A stretch of DNA of 34,768 bases from Candidatus Onthousia excrementipullorum (GCA_018712385.1 DVHC01000013.1:1-34768), one strand, 5' to 3'. Positions 1-6,310 are shown, counted from the stretch's first letter. Translations and numbers: made by a program. The notes: generated by a model from the sequence alone, not told the origin.

Positions 1-150
1 GCAACATGAATAATGTAAAATAATCACTGAAAAATGACTATAATATGTTTTTAGTATTATGATAATATGATGTAAAATTTTCTCTGAAAATTAACTACAT
101 AATTAAGTCAAATATTTACTGAAAAATCACATATCAAAAATATTTTAGGT
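1..150. repeat. Short degenerate direct repeats, possibly the end of another mobile element
   Basis: No gene is visible. Three imperfect copies of a motif of the form ACTGAAAAATGAC occur near 26-38, 82-94 and 118-130, and two are preceded by ATGTAAAA. Multiple short repeats of the CACTGAAAATTGAC type are, as I recall, found at the ends of IS21-family elements in gut Firmicutes, so this may be the terminus of such an element lying left of the window. That assignment is inference; the repeats themselves are seen. Confidence 0.3.
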
Positions 151-173
151 GAATTCTCAAAGTAAATGCCCGT
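151..173 (+). repeat. Left terminal inverted repeat of the IS30-like element
   Basis: Pairs with 2265-2287 in inverted orientation at 21 of 23 positions. The two mismatches are adjacent, directly after GAATTCT. Confidence 0.8.
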
Positions 174-193
174 GATAAAATAAGTGGTATCAA

Positions 194-284
194 TAGACAA
201 GTAATAGCCCGTTAAAAATAGTTTATAAGGAATTGTCTATAAAAAGTAGTAGATGTTCGAATTAGACAACTTATAGCCCGTTAA
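194..284 (+). repeat. Left subterminal direct repeats (2 copies)
   Basis: Two 22-bp units starting at 194 and 263 share TAGACAA followed by TAGCCCGTTAA. They have the same orientation as the three right-end copies, so they are direct rather than inverted repeats between the two ends. Candidate transposase-binding or regulatory sites. Confidence 0.65.
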
Positions 285-332
285 ATATTAAGTGAAAAGA
301 AGCCATAAAACAGGCTTCTTTTCACTTAATAT
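285..332 (-). terminator. 20-bp perfect hairpin at the 3' end of the IS accessory ORF
   Basis: Arms 285-304 and 313-332 are perfectly complementary around an 8-nt loop; the core arm reads AAGTGAAAAGAAGCC. The hairpin overlaps the stop codon of the accessory ORF (322-324). No long T-run follows on the minus strand, so it may stabilise the mRNA or block read-in as much as terminate. Confidence 0.55.
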
Positions 333-732
333 CTCTATAATCATATAAGTATTCAGTATTTAACAAATCTAATAAAGCTTCTTCAACAAATTCAATAATT
401 AAATTATAGGGTGTTGATTTATATTTATAGTCGGTTTTATCTTTACAATAAAATTTCATTTTTAAGAGCTTATTGTCACTTAGTAAAAACATTTTTAAAT
501 TATCTTCAATAATAGTACATATTTCACTTATAATAAACTCTTCATAACTATCATAATTGTATGTATTTAGATAAAAATCTTTTATATCCCTAGCATATTC
601 TACAATATTAGAATCAGGTCCTTTATCATATAAAGGACAAGTATGATTATAAAGTTTATATTTATAACCTCCATTTTTCTTTAAATATTCAATAATTGCA
701 TCTATTTTAATAATAAATTCATCATTTTTCAT
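322..732 (-). CDS. Accessory ORF of the IS30-like element, unknown function
   Basis: A 136-residue protein whose ATG overlaps the transposase stop codon by four bases (ATGA), which implies translational coupling. It lies wholly inside the terminal inverted repeats, so it is a passenger or accessory gene of the element. The sequence is acidic, rich in Tyr, Asp and Lys and probably helical (several stretches such as DIKDFYLNTYNYDSYEEF); it has no signal peptide, no membrane segment and no motif that I recognise. Classical IS30 elements have a single ORF, so a second coupled ORF is unusual. It could assist or regulate transposition, but nothing in the sequence proves that. Confidence 0.65.
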   Translation of the reverse strand: MKNDEFIIKIDAIIEYLKKNGGYKYKLYNHTCPLYDKGPDSNIVEYARDIKDFYLNTYNYDSYEEFIISEICTIIEDNLKMFLLSDNKLLKMKFYCKDKTDYKYKSTPYNLIIEFVEEALLDLLNTEYLYDYRDIK

Positions 733-2042
733 AATGTTATATTTGCCTCCTCAATTTCTTTTTTATCAAGATATTTCTTGATATTGTTAATATTTTTTTC
801 ACCTAATAGTTTAGGTACAAGTACAACTTTATCATCATCTATTCTTTTTAAATTCAGTTTATCTAATACGTTTTTTGATATATAATTTTCTACTAAATCA
901 AAAGGACATTTACCATCTAAACTTTCCCTATATAAACTATTAATGTGAGAACATAATAAATCCAAATCTTTTTGAGTATAACATTTTAATGATACTCCTT
1001 TAGGAATAACCCTTCTAATAAGTTCATGGTTATTTTCTATATTTCCTTTTTCATAAGATGAATAAGGATGACAGTAAAATATATTAGCATTGGGTAATAT
1101 TTCTTGTAAGTCATCTAATCTAATAAATTCTTTGCCATTGTCTGTTAAAAGTATTTCAAATATCTTTTCAATTATTTCATTTCCTAATATTTGTTTTAGT
1201 AACTTTAGTTTGTTAGAAACCTCTTTGGCATTTTGAGAAGTTAATTTAAAGATAAGAATAAACTTAATATCTACAATTTCAATAGTAAAAAACACAGGTG
1301 CATCATTTTCTTTAATACCCTCAACAGTATCCATTTGTGTTTCTACTGCATTAGGATTTTCTTCTTTATAAGAATTATAATCTTCATAAGTATGACCATC
1401 TATATCTCTTTTATAAGATTTATCCCTAACTTCTTTTTGTTTAGTTTTTCTACATCTTGGTAAATCAGACTTTTTTAAGGCAAGTTGTCCTCTTTCTATT
1501 TGTTTATAAATAGTACTTATTTTAAAATTAAAGCCTCTTTTATTTATAACAATAAGCGCATGGTATATTGATTTACAATTTAATACTAATACTTTAAAAT
1601 CATTGTTTAAAATATCTAATTCTAAAGGTGTATATCGTAATTTACTTCTATCTTTTTTCCAAGAATTTACATATTCATTATTTGCTTCAACTGCATTATA
1701 ATAATATCTAACATGTCTACAATATTTTTTCTTTTGGCAACCATTGCAGACATGTGGAGAAGAGATTAAGTTTTCACACAATTTAATCTCTATATTTTTG
1801 CAAGTTTTATAACACTCATATGTTTTCATTGAACAATTTACATGTTTTAAACAAGGATGATCATAATTAAATGTAGAAGGAAAAGTTGCGATTCTGTGCT
1901 TCATTATTTCTTTTCCTATATTAGATCTGTCTCTTTGTAATTCATTAGATATTTCTGTTATAGTTTTACTTTCATTAAGTCTTTCTTCAATAAGTTTTCT
2001 TGTTTCTAAGGTGAAGTGAACATTTGTTACTTTCTTTTTCAT
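729..2042 (-). CDS. IS30-family transposase
   Basis: A 437-residue transposase that would cut and join the element ends. The N-terminus (about 8-50) has the IS30 helix-turn-helix pattern (ITEISNELQRDRSNIGKEI). A Cys/His-rich segment follows (63-109, including CNGCQKKKYC), as in the longer IS30 relatives of Firmicutes. The DDE catalytic core shows METQMDTVEG (Asp238), LLTDNGKEF (Asp301) and YEKGNIENNHELIRR (Glu336). Length and motifs look intact. The ATG at 2042 has AAAGGAA upstream. It is co-transcribed with the 136-residue ORF, which overlaps its stop. Confidence 0.92.
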   Translation of the reverse strand: MKKKVTNVHFTLETRKLIEERLNESKTITEISNELQRDRSNIGKEIMKHRIATFPSTFNYDHPCLKHVNCSMKTYECYKTCKNIEIKLCENLISSPHVCNGCQKKKYCRHVRYYYNAVEANNEYVNSWKKDRSKLRYTPLELDILNNDFKVLVLNCKSIYHALIVINKRGFNFKISTIYKQIERGQLALKKSDLPRCRKTKQKEVRDKSYKRDIDGHTYEDYNSYKEENPNAVETQMDTVEGIKENDAPVFFTIEIVDIKFILIFKLTSQNAKEVSNKLKLLKQILGNEIIEKIFEILLTDNGKEFIRLDDLQEILPNANIFYCHPYSSYEKGNIENNHELIRRVIPKGVSLKCYTQKDLDLLCSHINSLYRESLDGKCPFDLVENYISKNVLDKLNLKRIDDDKVVLVPKLLGEKNINNIKKYLDKKEIEEANITL

Positions 2043-2066
2043 ATTAATCTAATATTCCTTTCTTTG

Positions 2067-2114
2067 CTATTTTTTTGAACACTTACCTATATTTAAACTC
2101 TCATATGGCATCAT
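2067..2114 (-). CDS. Possible leader peptide ahead of the transposase
   Basis: A 15-codon ORF (MMPYESLNIGKCSKK) starts 3 nt after an AAGGAG and ends 24 nt upstream of the transposase start. Position and Shine-Dalgarno make it a plausible leader controlling transposase translation, but it is short enough to be chance. Confidence 0.3.
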   Translation of the reverse strand: MMPYESLNIGKCSKK

Positions 2115-2151
2115 CTCCTTATTAAGCTTATATTAATTAATAAAAAGAATT

Positions 2152-2256
2152 TAGACAACTAAATACCCACTATAAGCATAATAGCTTCTATTATTACTTC
2201 TATAAGTTATTAGACAACTAACTGCACGTTTAATTAGACAACTAAAAACCCGTCCT
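2152..2256 (+). repeat. Right subterminal direct repeats (3 copies)
   Basis: Units start at 2152, 2211 and 2235, each beginning TAGACAACTAA and continuing with variants of the CCCGTT core seen at the left end (ACCCACT, GCACGTT, ACCCGTC). Confidence 0.6.
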
Positions 2257-2264
2257 ATACTAAG

Positions 2265-2287
2265 ACGGGCATTTACTTGTAGAATTC
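2265..2287 (-). repeat. Right terminal inverted repeat of the IS30-like element
   Basis: Inverted partner of 151-173. Its inner end overlaps a small hairpin (CCCGTC/GACGGG arms, 2249-2269). Confidence 0.8.
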
Positions 2288-2316
2288 AGAAAGTATATGA
2301 AGTAGGTTTTAACTAC

Positions 2317-2345
2317 TTGAAAATATTATATATTTATGATACTAT
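2317..2345 (+). promoter_or_regulatory. Sigma-A promoter of the putative antitoxin RNA (copy A)
   Basis: TTGAAA (2317-2322), a 17-bp spacer and TACTAT (2340-2345). The same promoter, including its spacer, is repeated identically at 3295-3323. Predicted start is near 2352. Confidence 0.7.
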
Positions 2346-2351
2346 GAATAT

Positions 2352-2470
2352 GTAAAAGAGATTTACATACAATAAAAAAAGAGGAATACCTAGTTTTGCA
2401 GATGGGTGTTACCTCTAAAGTGTTTTAGAAGTAAAAACCCTATTCACAAAGATGTAATAGGGTGTTTTAC
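2352..2470 (+). ncRNA. Putative type I antitoxin RNA (copy A)
   Basis: A transcript from the 2317-2345 promoter would run about 120 nt to the bidirectional terminator at 2431-2470, and it contains no convincing ORF. Its 5' half can fold 2381-2416 into an imperfect hairpin (GAGGAATACC against GGGTGTTACCTC). Near-identical arms occur at the 5' end of the opposing toxin mRNA (AGGAATACTTAGT and GGGTGTTTGCCTC), so each RNA has arms that could pair with the other. Over 2431-2470 the two RNAs are perfectly antisense. This resembles RNAII of the Fst par locus and RatA of TxpA. Predicted only. Confidence 0.5.
2431..2470. terminator. Bidirectional terminator shared by antitoxin and toxin RNAs
   Basis: Arms 2431-2444 and 2456-2470 pair with one bulged base (ACCCTATT/AATAGGGT core); flanking A-runs and T-runs give U-tracts on both strands. 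The toxin ORF stop codon sits in the outer base pairs. Confidence 0.7.
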
Positions 2471-2520
2471 TATCTATAAATAATTAGTAATATTACAATT
2501 AAGAAATCCTTCTTACTCAT
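2470..2520 (-). CDS. Putative type I toxin, 16-residue hydrophobic peptide (copy A)
   Basis: The ORF encodes MSKKDFLIVILLIIYR: a charged start followed by a hydrophobic stretch. An in-frame ATG two codons upstream (2526) lies only 2 nt from the strong SD AAAGGGG (2529-2535); the ATG at 2520 has 8-nt spacing and is preferred. Its promoter is at 2600-2628, the predicted mRNA runs from about 2593 to 2431, and the SD is sequestered by an upstream complement. Small membrane peptides with these features are typical of type I toxins, but 16 residues is short for that class (Fst has 33) and the sequence matches no family I can name. Confidence 0.45.
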   Translation of the reverse strand: MSKKDFLIVILLIIYR

Positions 2521-2528
2521 AAACATTT

Positions 2529-2569
2529 CCCCTTTCTAACCCCCTGAAGTCAAGAGATATAGAAAGAGG
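2529..2569 (-). promoter_or_regulatory. SD/anti-SD stem in the toxin mRNA leader (copy A)
   Basis: On the minus strand CCTCTTTCTA (2569-2560) can pair with TAGAAAGGGG (2538-2529), 10 bp with one G-U pair, burying the Shine-Dalgarno of the small ORF. Such sequestration keeps the full-length mRNAs of several type I toxins untranslated. Confidence 0.55.
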
Positions 2570-2599
2570 CAAACACCCTTACTAAGTATTCCTGCAAAT

Positions 2600-2628
2600 A
2601 TAGTATCATACTTTTATTTATAAAACAA
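2600..2628 (-). promoter_or_regulatory. Sigma-A promoter of the putative toxin mRNA (copy A)
   Basis: Read on the minus strand: TTGTTT (2628-2623), 17-bp spacer, TACTAT (2605-2600). The -10 context (TATGATACTAT) is the same as in the facing antitoxin promoter. Confidence 0.65.
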
Positions 2629-2756
2629 TCGAACAAGATACATTTTTTTAATAGAAAATTTGTTTCGTATATTTTAATCTAACTAGAAGAATAGAAAGTT
2701 ATTCTAGTTTTGTTGTTTAGGATATTTTTTCTATGTTATAATTTTACTTGGAGGGA
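2619..2756 (+). repeat. Duplicated leader block, copy A (upstream of NUDIX gene)
   Basis: About 137 bp closely similar to 3514-3651. Both begin TAAAACAATCGAACAAGATA, carry a small hairpin with a following T-rich stretch (here 2681-2709), and end in a promoter and ribosome binding site just ahead of a gene. Confidence 0.85.
2713..2742 (+). promoter_or_regulatory. Promoter of the NUDIX gene
   Basis: TTGTTT (2713-2718), 18-bp spacer, TATAAT (2737-2742), followed within 10 nt by the GGAGGG ribosome binding site. The mRNA leader is therefore very short. Confidence 0.6.
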
Positions 2757-2761
2757 ATAAG

Positions 2762-3241
2762 ATGCAGTTTTATAGTTTGAATCATGAAGCTTCTTTTGAA
2801 GATTTAAAAAAATTTAATTACCCTAATCAAAAGATAGGAGTAATTGCGCATATAGAAAATGAAAATGGTGAAATTTTACTACAGCAAAGAGGAGTAAAAT
2901 CTCGTGATGAAAATGGCCTTTACGAGGATATAGGTGGTAAAGTAGAACCAGAAGATATAAACTTCTTATCAGCAATTAAGCGTGAAATCAAAGAAGAAGC
3001 AGGAGATGAAATTAATTTAGTTTTCAGTAATTCCATAGGAATTTATCATTGCTATAAAAATAATATTAATTGGGTTTTTGTAATATATTTTGTTAAATAT
3101 ATTGAAGGAAAAATTAAAATAATGGAGCCTTTGAAATGTATGGATTATCATTTTTTTAAATATAATGAGGCAATTGATTCAGAATTAGTTACGGAAAGCT
3201 GTAAGTATTTAATTAAAAGTATAAAACATAATTATAGATAA
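2762..3241 (+). CDS. NUDIX hydrolase
   Basis: A 159-residue protein predicted to hydrolyse nucleoside diphosphates linked to another moiety. The NUDIX box spans about 58-81 and reads GGKVEPE...REIKEEAGD. It has nine rather than seven residues between the first Glu and the Arg-Glu pair, a small insertion relative to GX5EX7REUXEEXGU, but the metal-binding REIKEE core is intact. The N-terminal part resembles isopentenyl-diphosphate isomerase/Nudix proteins (IGVIAHIENENGEILLQQR). The substrate cannot be predicted. The ATG has GGAGGG 7 nt upstream. The gene stands alone between two copies of the TA-like locus. Confidence 0.85.
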   Translation: MQFYSLNHEASFEDLKKFNYPNQKIGVIAHIENENGEILLQQRGVKSRDENGLYEDIGGKVEPEDINFLSAIKREIKEEAGDEINLVFSNSIGIYHCYKNNINWVFVIYFVKYIEGKIKIMEPLKCMDYHFFKYNEAIDSELVTESCKYLIKSIKHNYR

Positions 3242-3294
3242 TAATTTAATTAATGATTATGAAATTATTTTATTTAATGTTATTTACATATTAC

Positions 3295-3323
3295 TTGAAA
3301 ATATTATATATTTATGATACTAT
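3295..3323 (+). promoter_or_regulatory. Sigma-A promoter, copy B of the antitoxin-type promoter
   Basis: TTGAAA (3295-3300), 17-bp spacer identical to copy A, TACTAT (3318-3323). A transcript from here would be antisense to most of the small ORF at 3312-3416 and to its SD. The GC-rich hairpin and terminator of copy A are missing downstream. Confidence 0.65.
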
Positions 3324-3416
3324 GAATATGTAAAGAAAAATTACATATAATAAAACTATTATTACGAAAATAAGTGAAAATATGACATAGCATAGAAATT
3401 TCTCTATTTTTCTCAT
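3312..3416 (-). CDS. Putative type I toxin peptide, 34 residues (copy B)
   Basis: The ORF starts MRKIEKFLCYVIFSLIF and continues as an uninterrupted hydrophobic helix to a terminal Ser: one predicted membrane segment with a basic N-terminus. The SD GAAAGGGG sits 9 nt upstream of the ATG and can pair with CCCCT in the leader. Leader and promoter are homologous to those of copy A (GGAATATCTAGT matches GGAATACTTAGT; TTGTTT with 17-bp spacing). Its length is close to that of Fst-type toxins. The ORF overlaps the antisense promoter and the antitoxin body seems deleted, so it may be a relic. Hydrophobic ORFs also arise by chance in such AT-rich DNA. Confidence 0.4.
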   Translation of the reverse strand: MRKIEKFLCYVIFSLIFVIIVLLYVIFLYIFIVS

Positions 3417-3492
3417 ATTATCAGACCCCTTTCACACTATTTTTAAGTAAGTTCGAGGGGATAGCACCTAAACAACTAGATATTCCATTAAT

Positions 3493-3521
3493 AATGTAAC
3501 ATATATATTAAGATAAAACAA
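3493..3521 (-). promoter_or_regulatory. Promoter of the copy B small ORF
   Basis: Minus strand: TTGTTT (3521-3516), 17-bp spacer, TACATT (3498-3493). The -10 element is weaker than in copy A (TACTAT). Confidence 0.45.
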
Positions 3522-3651
3522 TCGAACAAGATACATTTTTTAACAGAAAATTTGTTTTATATATTTTAATCTGACTAGAAGAGTATAAAGTTCTTCTTTT
3601 TTTCTTGATTAGCATATTTTTCCTATGATATAATTTTGCCTGGAAGAGGTG
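3514..3651 (+). repeat. Duplicated leader block, copy B (upstream of the ABC exporter)
   Basis: Near-copy of 2619-2756. It contains an AGAAGA/TCTTCT hairpin with a T-run (3577-3603) that looks like a small intrinsic terminator, followed by a promoter for the next gene. Confidence 0.85.
3605..3634 (+). promoter_or_regulatory. Promoter of the ABC exporter operon
   Basis: TTGATT (3605-3610), 18-bp spacer, TATAAT (3629-3634), with GGAAGAGGTG just before the ATG at 3656. It aligns base for base in layout with the NUDIX promoter at 2713-2742. Confidence 0.6.
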
Positions 3652-3655
3652 AATT

Positions 3656-4411
3656 ATGTTAGAAGTTGAAGACTTAAAGAAGAAGTTTGTTAAGTATAAT
3701 GCTAAACGTAAAAAAGAAGAATTTTATGCTGATAATGGCATTAGTTTTAAAGCTAAAGATGGAGAAATCATTGGTATATTAGGACCAAATGGAGCAGGGA
3801 AAACAACTCTACTTAGGATGATTGCAGGAATACTTGAGCCAACGAGTGGTACTATATCTTTTGATAAATTAGATTATCTTCATAATGAGATAGAAATTAA
3901 GAAGAGTATTGCTTATCTTTCTGGTAATACTAAACTTTATAATACTTTGTCTCCTTATGAATTATTAAAAATGTGTGGCAATATTTATGGAGTAGAAGAA
4001 GATAAATTAGAAGATAGGATAAAAGAGATATCTAAAAAATTAAATATGGATAGTTTTCTATATAATAGAATTGAAAACTTATCAACAGGACAAACCCAAA
4101 GAGTTAATATTGCAAGGTGTCTAGTTCATGACCCTAAATATTATATTTTAGATGAAGCGACTAGTGGTCTTGATATTATTTCTAGTCAGATTATTTTAGA
4201 CTTTATTAAAGAAGAAAAGAAACGTGGTAAGATAATTTTATATTCTACACACTATATGGAAGAAGCAGAAAATATATGTGACTATGTTATTATGATTAAT
4301 AAAGGTAAAGTTATTAAAGAAGGTACTCCTAGTGAGATTAAAAAATCTACTAAAACTACTAATTTAAGAGATGCTTTCTTTACTTTAATAGGAGGTACAT
4401 CTAATGAGTAA
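3656..4411 (+). CDS. natA: ABC transporter ATP-binding protein, NatA-like
   Basis: A 251-residue ATPase subunit that would energise export by the membrane partner encoded next. Visible motifs are Walker A GPNGAGKTT (43-51), the signature LSTGQTQRVNIARC, where Thr replaces the usual first Gly of LSGGQ, Walker B YYILDEATSGLD, and a switch His in YSTHYMEEAE. Pairing with a NatB/ABC-2 permease and the C-terminal ITKGKVIKEGTPSEI-type segment suggest a NatAB sodium-efflux or similar drug exporter; the substrate is inference. The stop overlaps the permease start by 8 bp, so the two are co-translated. Confidence 0.85.
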   Translation: MLEVEDLKKKFVKYNAKRKKEEFYADNGISFKAKDGEIIGILGPNGAGKTTLLRMIAGILEPTSGTISFDKLDYLHNEIEIKKSIAYLSGNTKLYNTLSPYELLKMCGNIYGVEEDKLEDRIKEISKKLNMDSFLYNRIENLSTGQTQRVNIARCLVHDPKYYILDEATSGLDIISSQIILDFIKEEKKRGKIILYSTHYMEEAENICDYVIMINKGKVIKEGTPSEIKKSTKTTNLRDAFFTLIGGTSNE

Positions 4412-5543
4412 TTTAGGTAATATTTTAAAGAAAGAATTAAGAGAGATGTTTCGTGATAAGAAGTCTCTTGCGATGATGTTAATTATTCCTATTTTAATAC
4501 CAGCTTTAGTAATAGGAATGTCTGCTTTATTTGAATCAGAAGTTAATAAGCCTATAACTGATTATAATAAAATTGGTTTTAATTATGAGTTAGGTGATAT
4601 GGAAAAAGATATTGCAGAAAACTTAGATATAGAAGTTATTAGTGGTACAACAGAAGAGTTAGAAAATAAATATAGTGATGGTAGTATAGATTTATATATT
4701 ACAAAAGATGGTAGTACTTATACTATTAATGGTGAAGATAATGAGACTAGTACTTATGCTACTAGTTTAATGGATACTTACTTTGCTACTTATAAAGAAG
4801 CATTACAAACTAATTATTTAGCAAGTAATAATATAAATCCTACTGATGTTACTAATATTATTACTGTTAACAAAGAAATAACTGAGACAGAAAACTTTTA
4901 TGGTAATTATATTGTAAACTATGGCTTTCTATTTATAATTATGGCTATTACAATATCTGCAACTTATCCTGCTACTGATACGACAGCAGGAGAAAAAGAA
5001 AGAGGAACACTTGAAACATTACTTACTTTTCCAATTAAGAGTAAAGATATTATCGTTGGTAAGTTCTTAAGTGTATCTTTATCATCAATTATTACAGGAG
5101 TTATTAGTTTAATTTTAATGCTTGTTTCGTTAGCGTATGCTAATAGTAGTTTTGAAATATATAAAGATACTAATTTAATGTTATCTCCTAGTAGTTTAAT
5201 CTTTGCAATAGTTGTAATAATTGCTTACTCTTTATTAATAAGTGGTCTTTGTATTGCTATTGCTAGTAAATCTAAAACTTTTAAAGAAGCTCAAAGTGCT
5301 CTAACTCCTTTAACATTTATATCTTTCTTTCCAGGTATGATTGCCTTTATGGCGGGTATTAGTTCATCACCAATTTTATCACTAGTACCTTTCTTAAACT
5401 TTACTCTATTATTCCAAGATATAGTTGTAGGTAATATAAATATTGTTAATATTTTGTTAATGAGCTTATCGACAGTTGTTATTATTGCCTTAGTCTTAGT
5501 AGTGATAATTAAACAATATAAATCAGAAAAAGTATTATTTTAG
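4404..5543 (+). CDS. natB: ABC-2 type permease, NatB-like
   Basis: A 379-residue membrane subunit. A cytoplasmic start (KKELREMFRDKKS) leads into TM1 at about 22-42, then a large outside domain (about 43-170) and five further hydrophobic segments to the C-terminus. The conserved cytoplasmic motif GEKERGTLETLLTFPI after TM2 is characteristic of the NatB/ABC-2 family. Function: translocation pathway for the substrate of the ATPase encoded upstream, possibly Na+ or a toxic organic compound. An intrinsic terminator follows immediately. Confidence 0.85.
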   Translation: MSNLGNILKKELREMFRDKKSLAMMLIIPILIPALVIGMSALFESEVNKPITDYNKIGFNYELGDMEKDIAENLDIEVISGTTEELENKYSDGSIDLYITKDGSTYTINGEDNETSTYATSLMDTYFATYKEALQTNYLASNNINPTDVTNIITVNKEITETENFYGNYIVNYGFLFIIMAITISATYPATDTTAGEKERGTLETLLTFPIKSKDIIVGKFLSVSLSSIITGVISLILMLVSLAYANSSFEIYKDTNLMLSPSSLIFAIVVIIAYSLLISGLCIAIASKSKTFKEAQSALTPLTFISFFPGMIAFMAGISSSPILSLVPFLNFTLLFQDIVVGNINIVNILLMSLSTVVIIALVLVVIIKQYKSEKVLF

Positions 5544-5565
5544 GGCTTTATAAAGCTCTTTTTTA
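5542..5565 (+). terminator. Terminator of the ABC exporter operon
   Basis: Stem AGGGCTTT (5542-5549) / AAAGCTCT (5552-5559) with one G-U pair, followed by a run of T. Confidence 0.75.
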
Positions 5566-5663
5566 TTGGTACAATTTTATTAGAGGAAAAATAATCTGAA
5601 AAAAAGTTCAAGTTTTTCATTCAATTGTATTTTTTGAACGAAGAGAAAGGAATGATACTTGTT

Positions 5664-6215
5664 ATGAAAAATATTGTATTAATTGAACCTAAATTAGAAG
5701 AATATTATTATGAACAAAAATTATTAAGTGATAAAGATACAATGTCTTATAATGCAGGATATGATGTTTTTTATAATGGATATCATTATAATACAGGATG
5801 TATTGATTTTGATAAAGATAAATGGTTGGAAAAATATAATAAACGTAAAGATAAAAATACTTTTTTTGCTTATATAAAAGATGTTAACTTAAATAAATAT
5901 GTCGGGTATGTAAATTATAACTATAATAATAAGGAAAATAGATATGAATGTGGTGTTGTTATAGAATCAAAATATAGAGGCTGTGGTTATTCTAAACCTG
6001 CTTTAATACTTCTTTGTAAACAAGCCTTTTCTAGTGGAATAGATTCTTTATATGATAGTTTTGAAAAGAATAGAGTTCATGCTTTAAAACTTTTTCAAAA
6101 TGTTGGCTTTGAAATAGTAGAAGAAAAGAAATGGAAGAATTTTAATCAGATAGTATCAGGAGTTGTAGTTAAAATAGAAAGAAATAAATTTATAAAATCT
6201 AACTTAACAAAATAA
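5664..6215 (+). CDS. GNAT-family N-acetyltransferase
   Basis: A 183-residue acetyl-CoA-dependent transferase. The acetyl-CoA loop appears as VVIESKYRGCGYSKPAL (R/Q-x-x-G-x-G/A pattern), followed by the GNAT helix and by NRVHALKLFQNVGFEIVEE, the typical C-terminal NxxAxxLYxxxGF motif. An in-frame ATG at 5625 is possible, but the only good SD (AAAGGA at 5646-5651) lies upstream of the ATG at 5664, so the shorter form is chosen. Acceptor unknown. Single gene. Confidence 0.8.
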   Translation: MKNIVLIEPKLEEYYYEQKLLSDKDTMSYNAGYDVFYNGYHYNTGCIDFDKDKWLEKYNKRKDKNTFFAYIKDVNLNKYVGYVNYNYNNKENRYECGVVIESKYRGCGYSKPALILLCKQAFSSGIDSLYDSFEKNRVHALKLFQNVGFEIVEEKKWKNFNQIVSGVVVKIERNKFIKSNLTK

Positions 6216-6233
6216 TTTATACTAGAATTTAGC

Positions 6234-6282
6234 AGTTATCGACCACTTTTGAATGATAATATGCCAAAAGTGGTCGATAACT
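6234..6282. promoter_or_regulatory. Perfect 18-bp inverted repeat (candidate operator)
   Basis: Left arm AGTTATCGACCACTTTTG (6234-6251), 13-nt loop, exact complement at 6265-6282. The right arm shares its last base with the -35 box of the promoter at 6282-6310. There is no T-run, so it is not a convincing terminator of the gene upstream. Its abutment to the promoter suggests a protein-binding site. Confidence 0.65.
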
Positions 6283-6310
6283 TGACTAATTGTGCCATGT
6301 AGGATATAAT
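6282..6310 (+). promoter_or_regulatory. Strong sigma-A promoter of the AAA/DUF4143 gene
   Basis: TTGACT (6282-6287), 17-bp spacer, TATAAT (6305-6310). The ribosome binding site AGGTGAAG follows shortly before the ATG at 6329. Confidence 0.8.

Larger units (their letters stand above)
151..2287 (-). mobile_element. IS30-family insertion sequence with accessory ORF (about 2.1 kb)
   Basis: The element is bounded by inverted repeats at 151-173 and 2265-2287 that match at 21 of 23 positions (GAATTCT, two mismatches, then AAGTAAATGCCCGT). Inside are, on the minus strand, an IS30-type DDE transposase and a coupled 136-residue ORF, plus five subterminal direct repeats. The size exceeds the 1.0-1.3 kb typical of classical IS30 because of the extra ORF and long subterminal regions. 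I could not find a clear target-site duplication in the flanks. Confidence 0.8.

Noticed and set aside
194-284. CRISPR or plasmid-origin iterons
   Set aside because: Only two units here and three at the other end, all inside the IS30-like terminal inverted repeats; no cas or rep gene is present.
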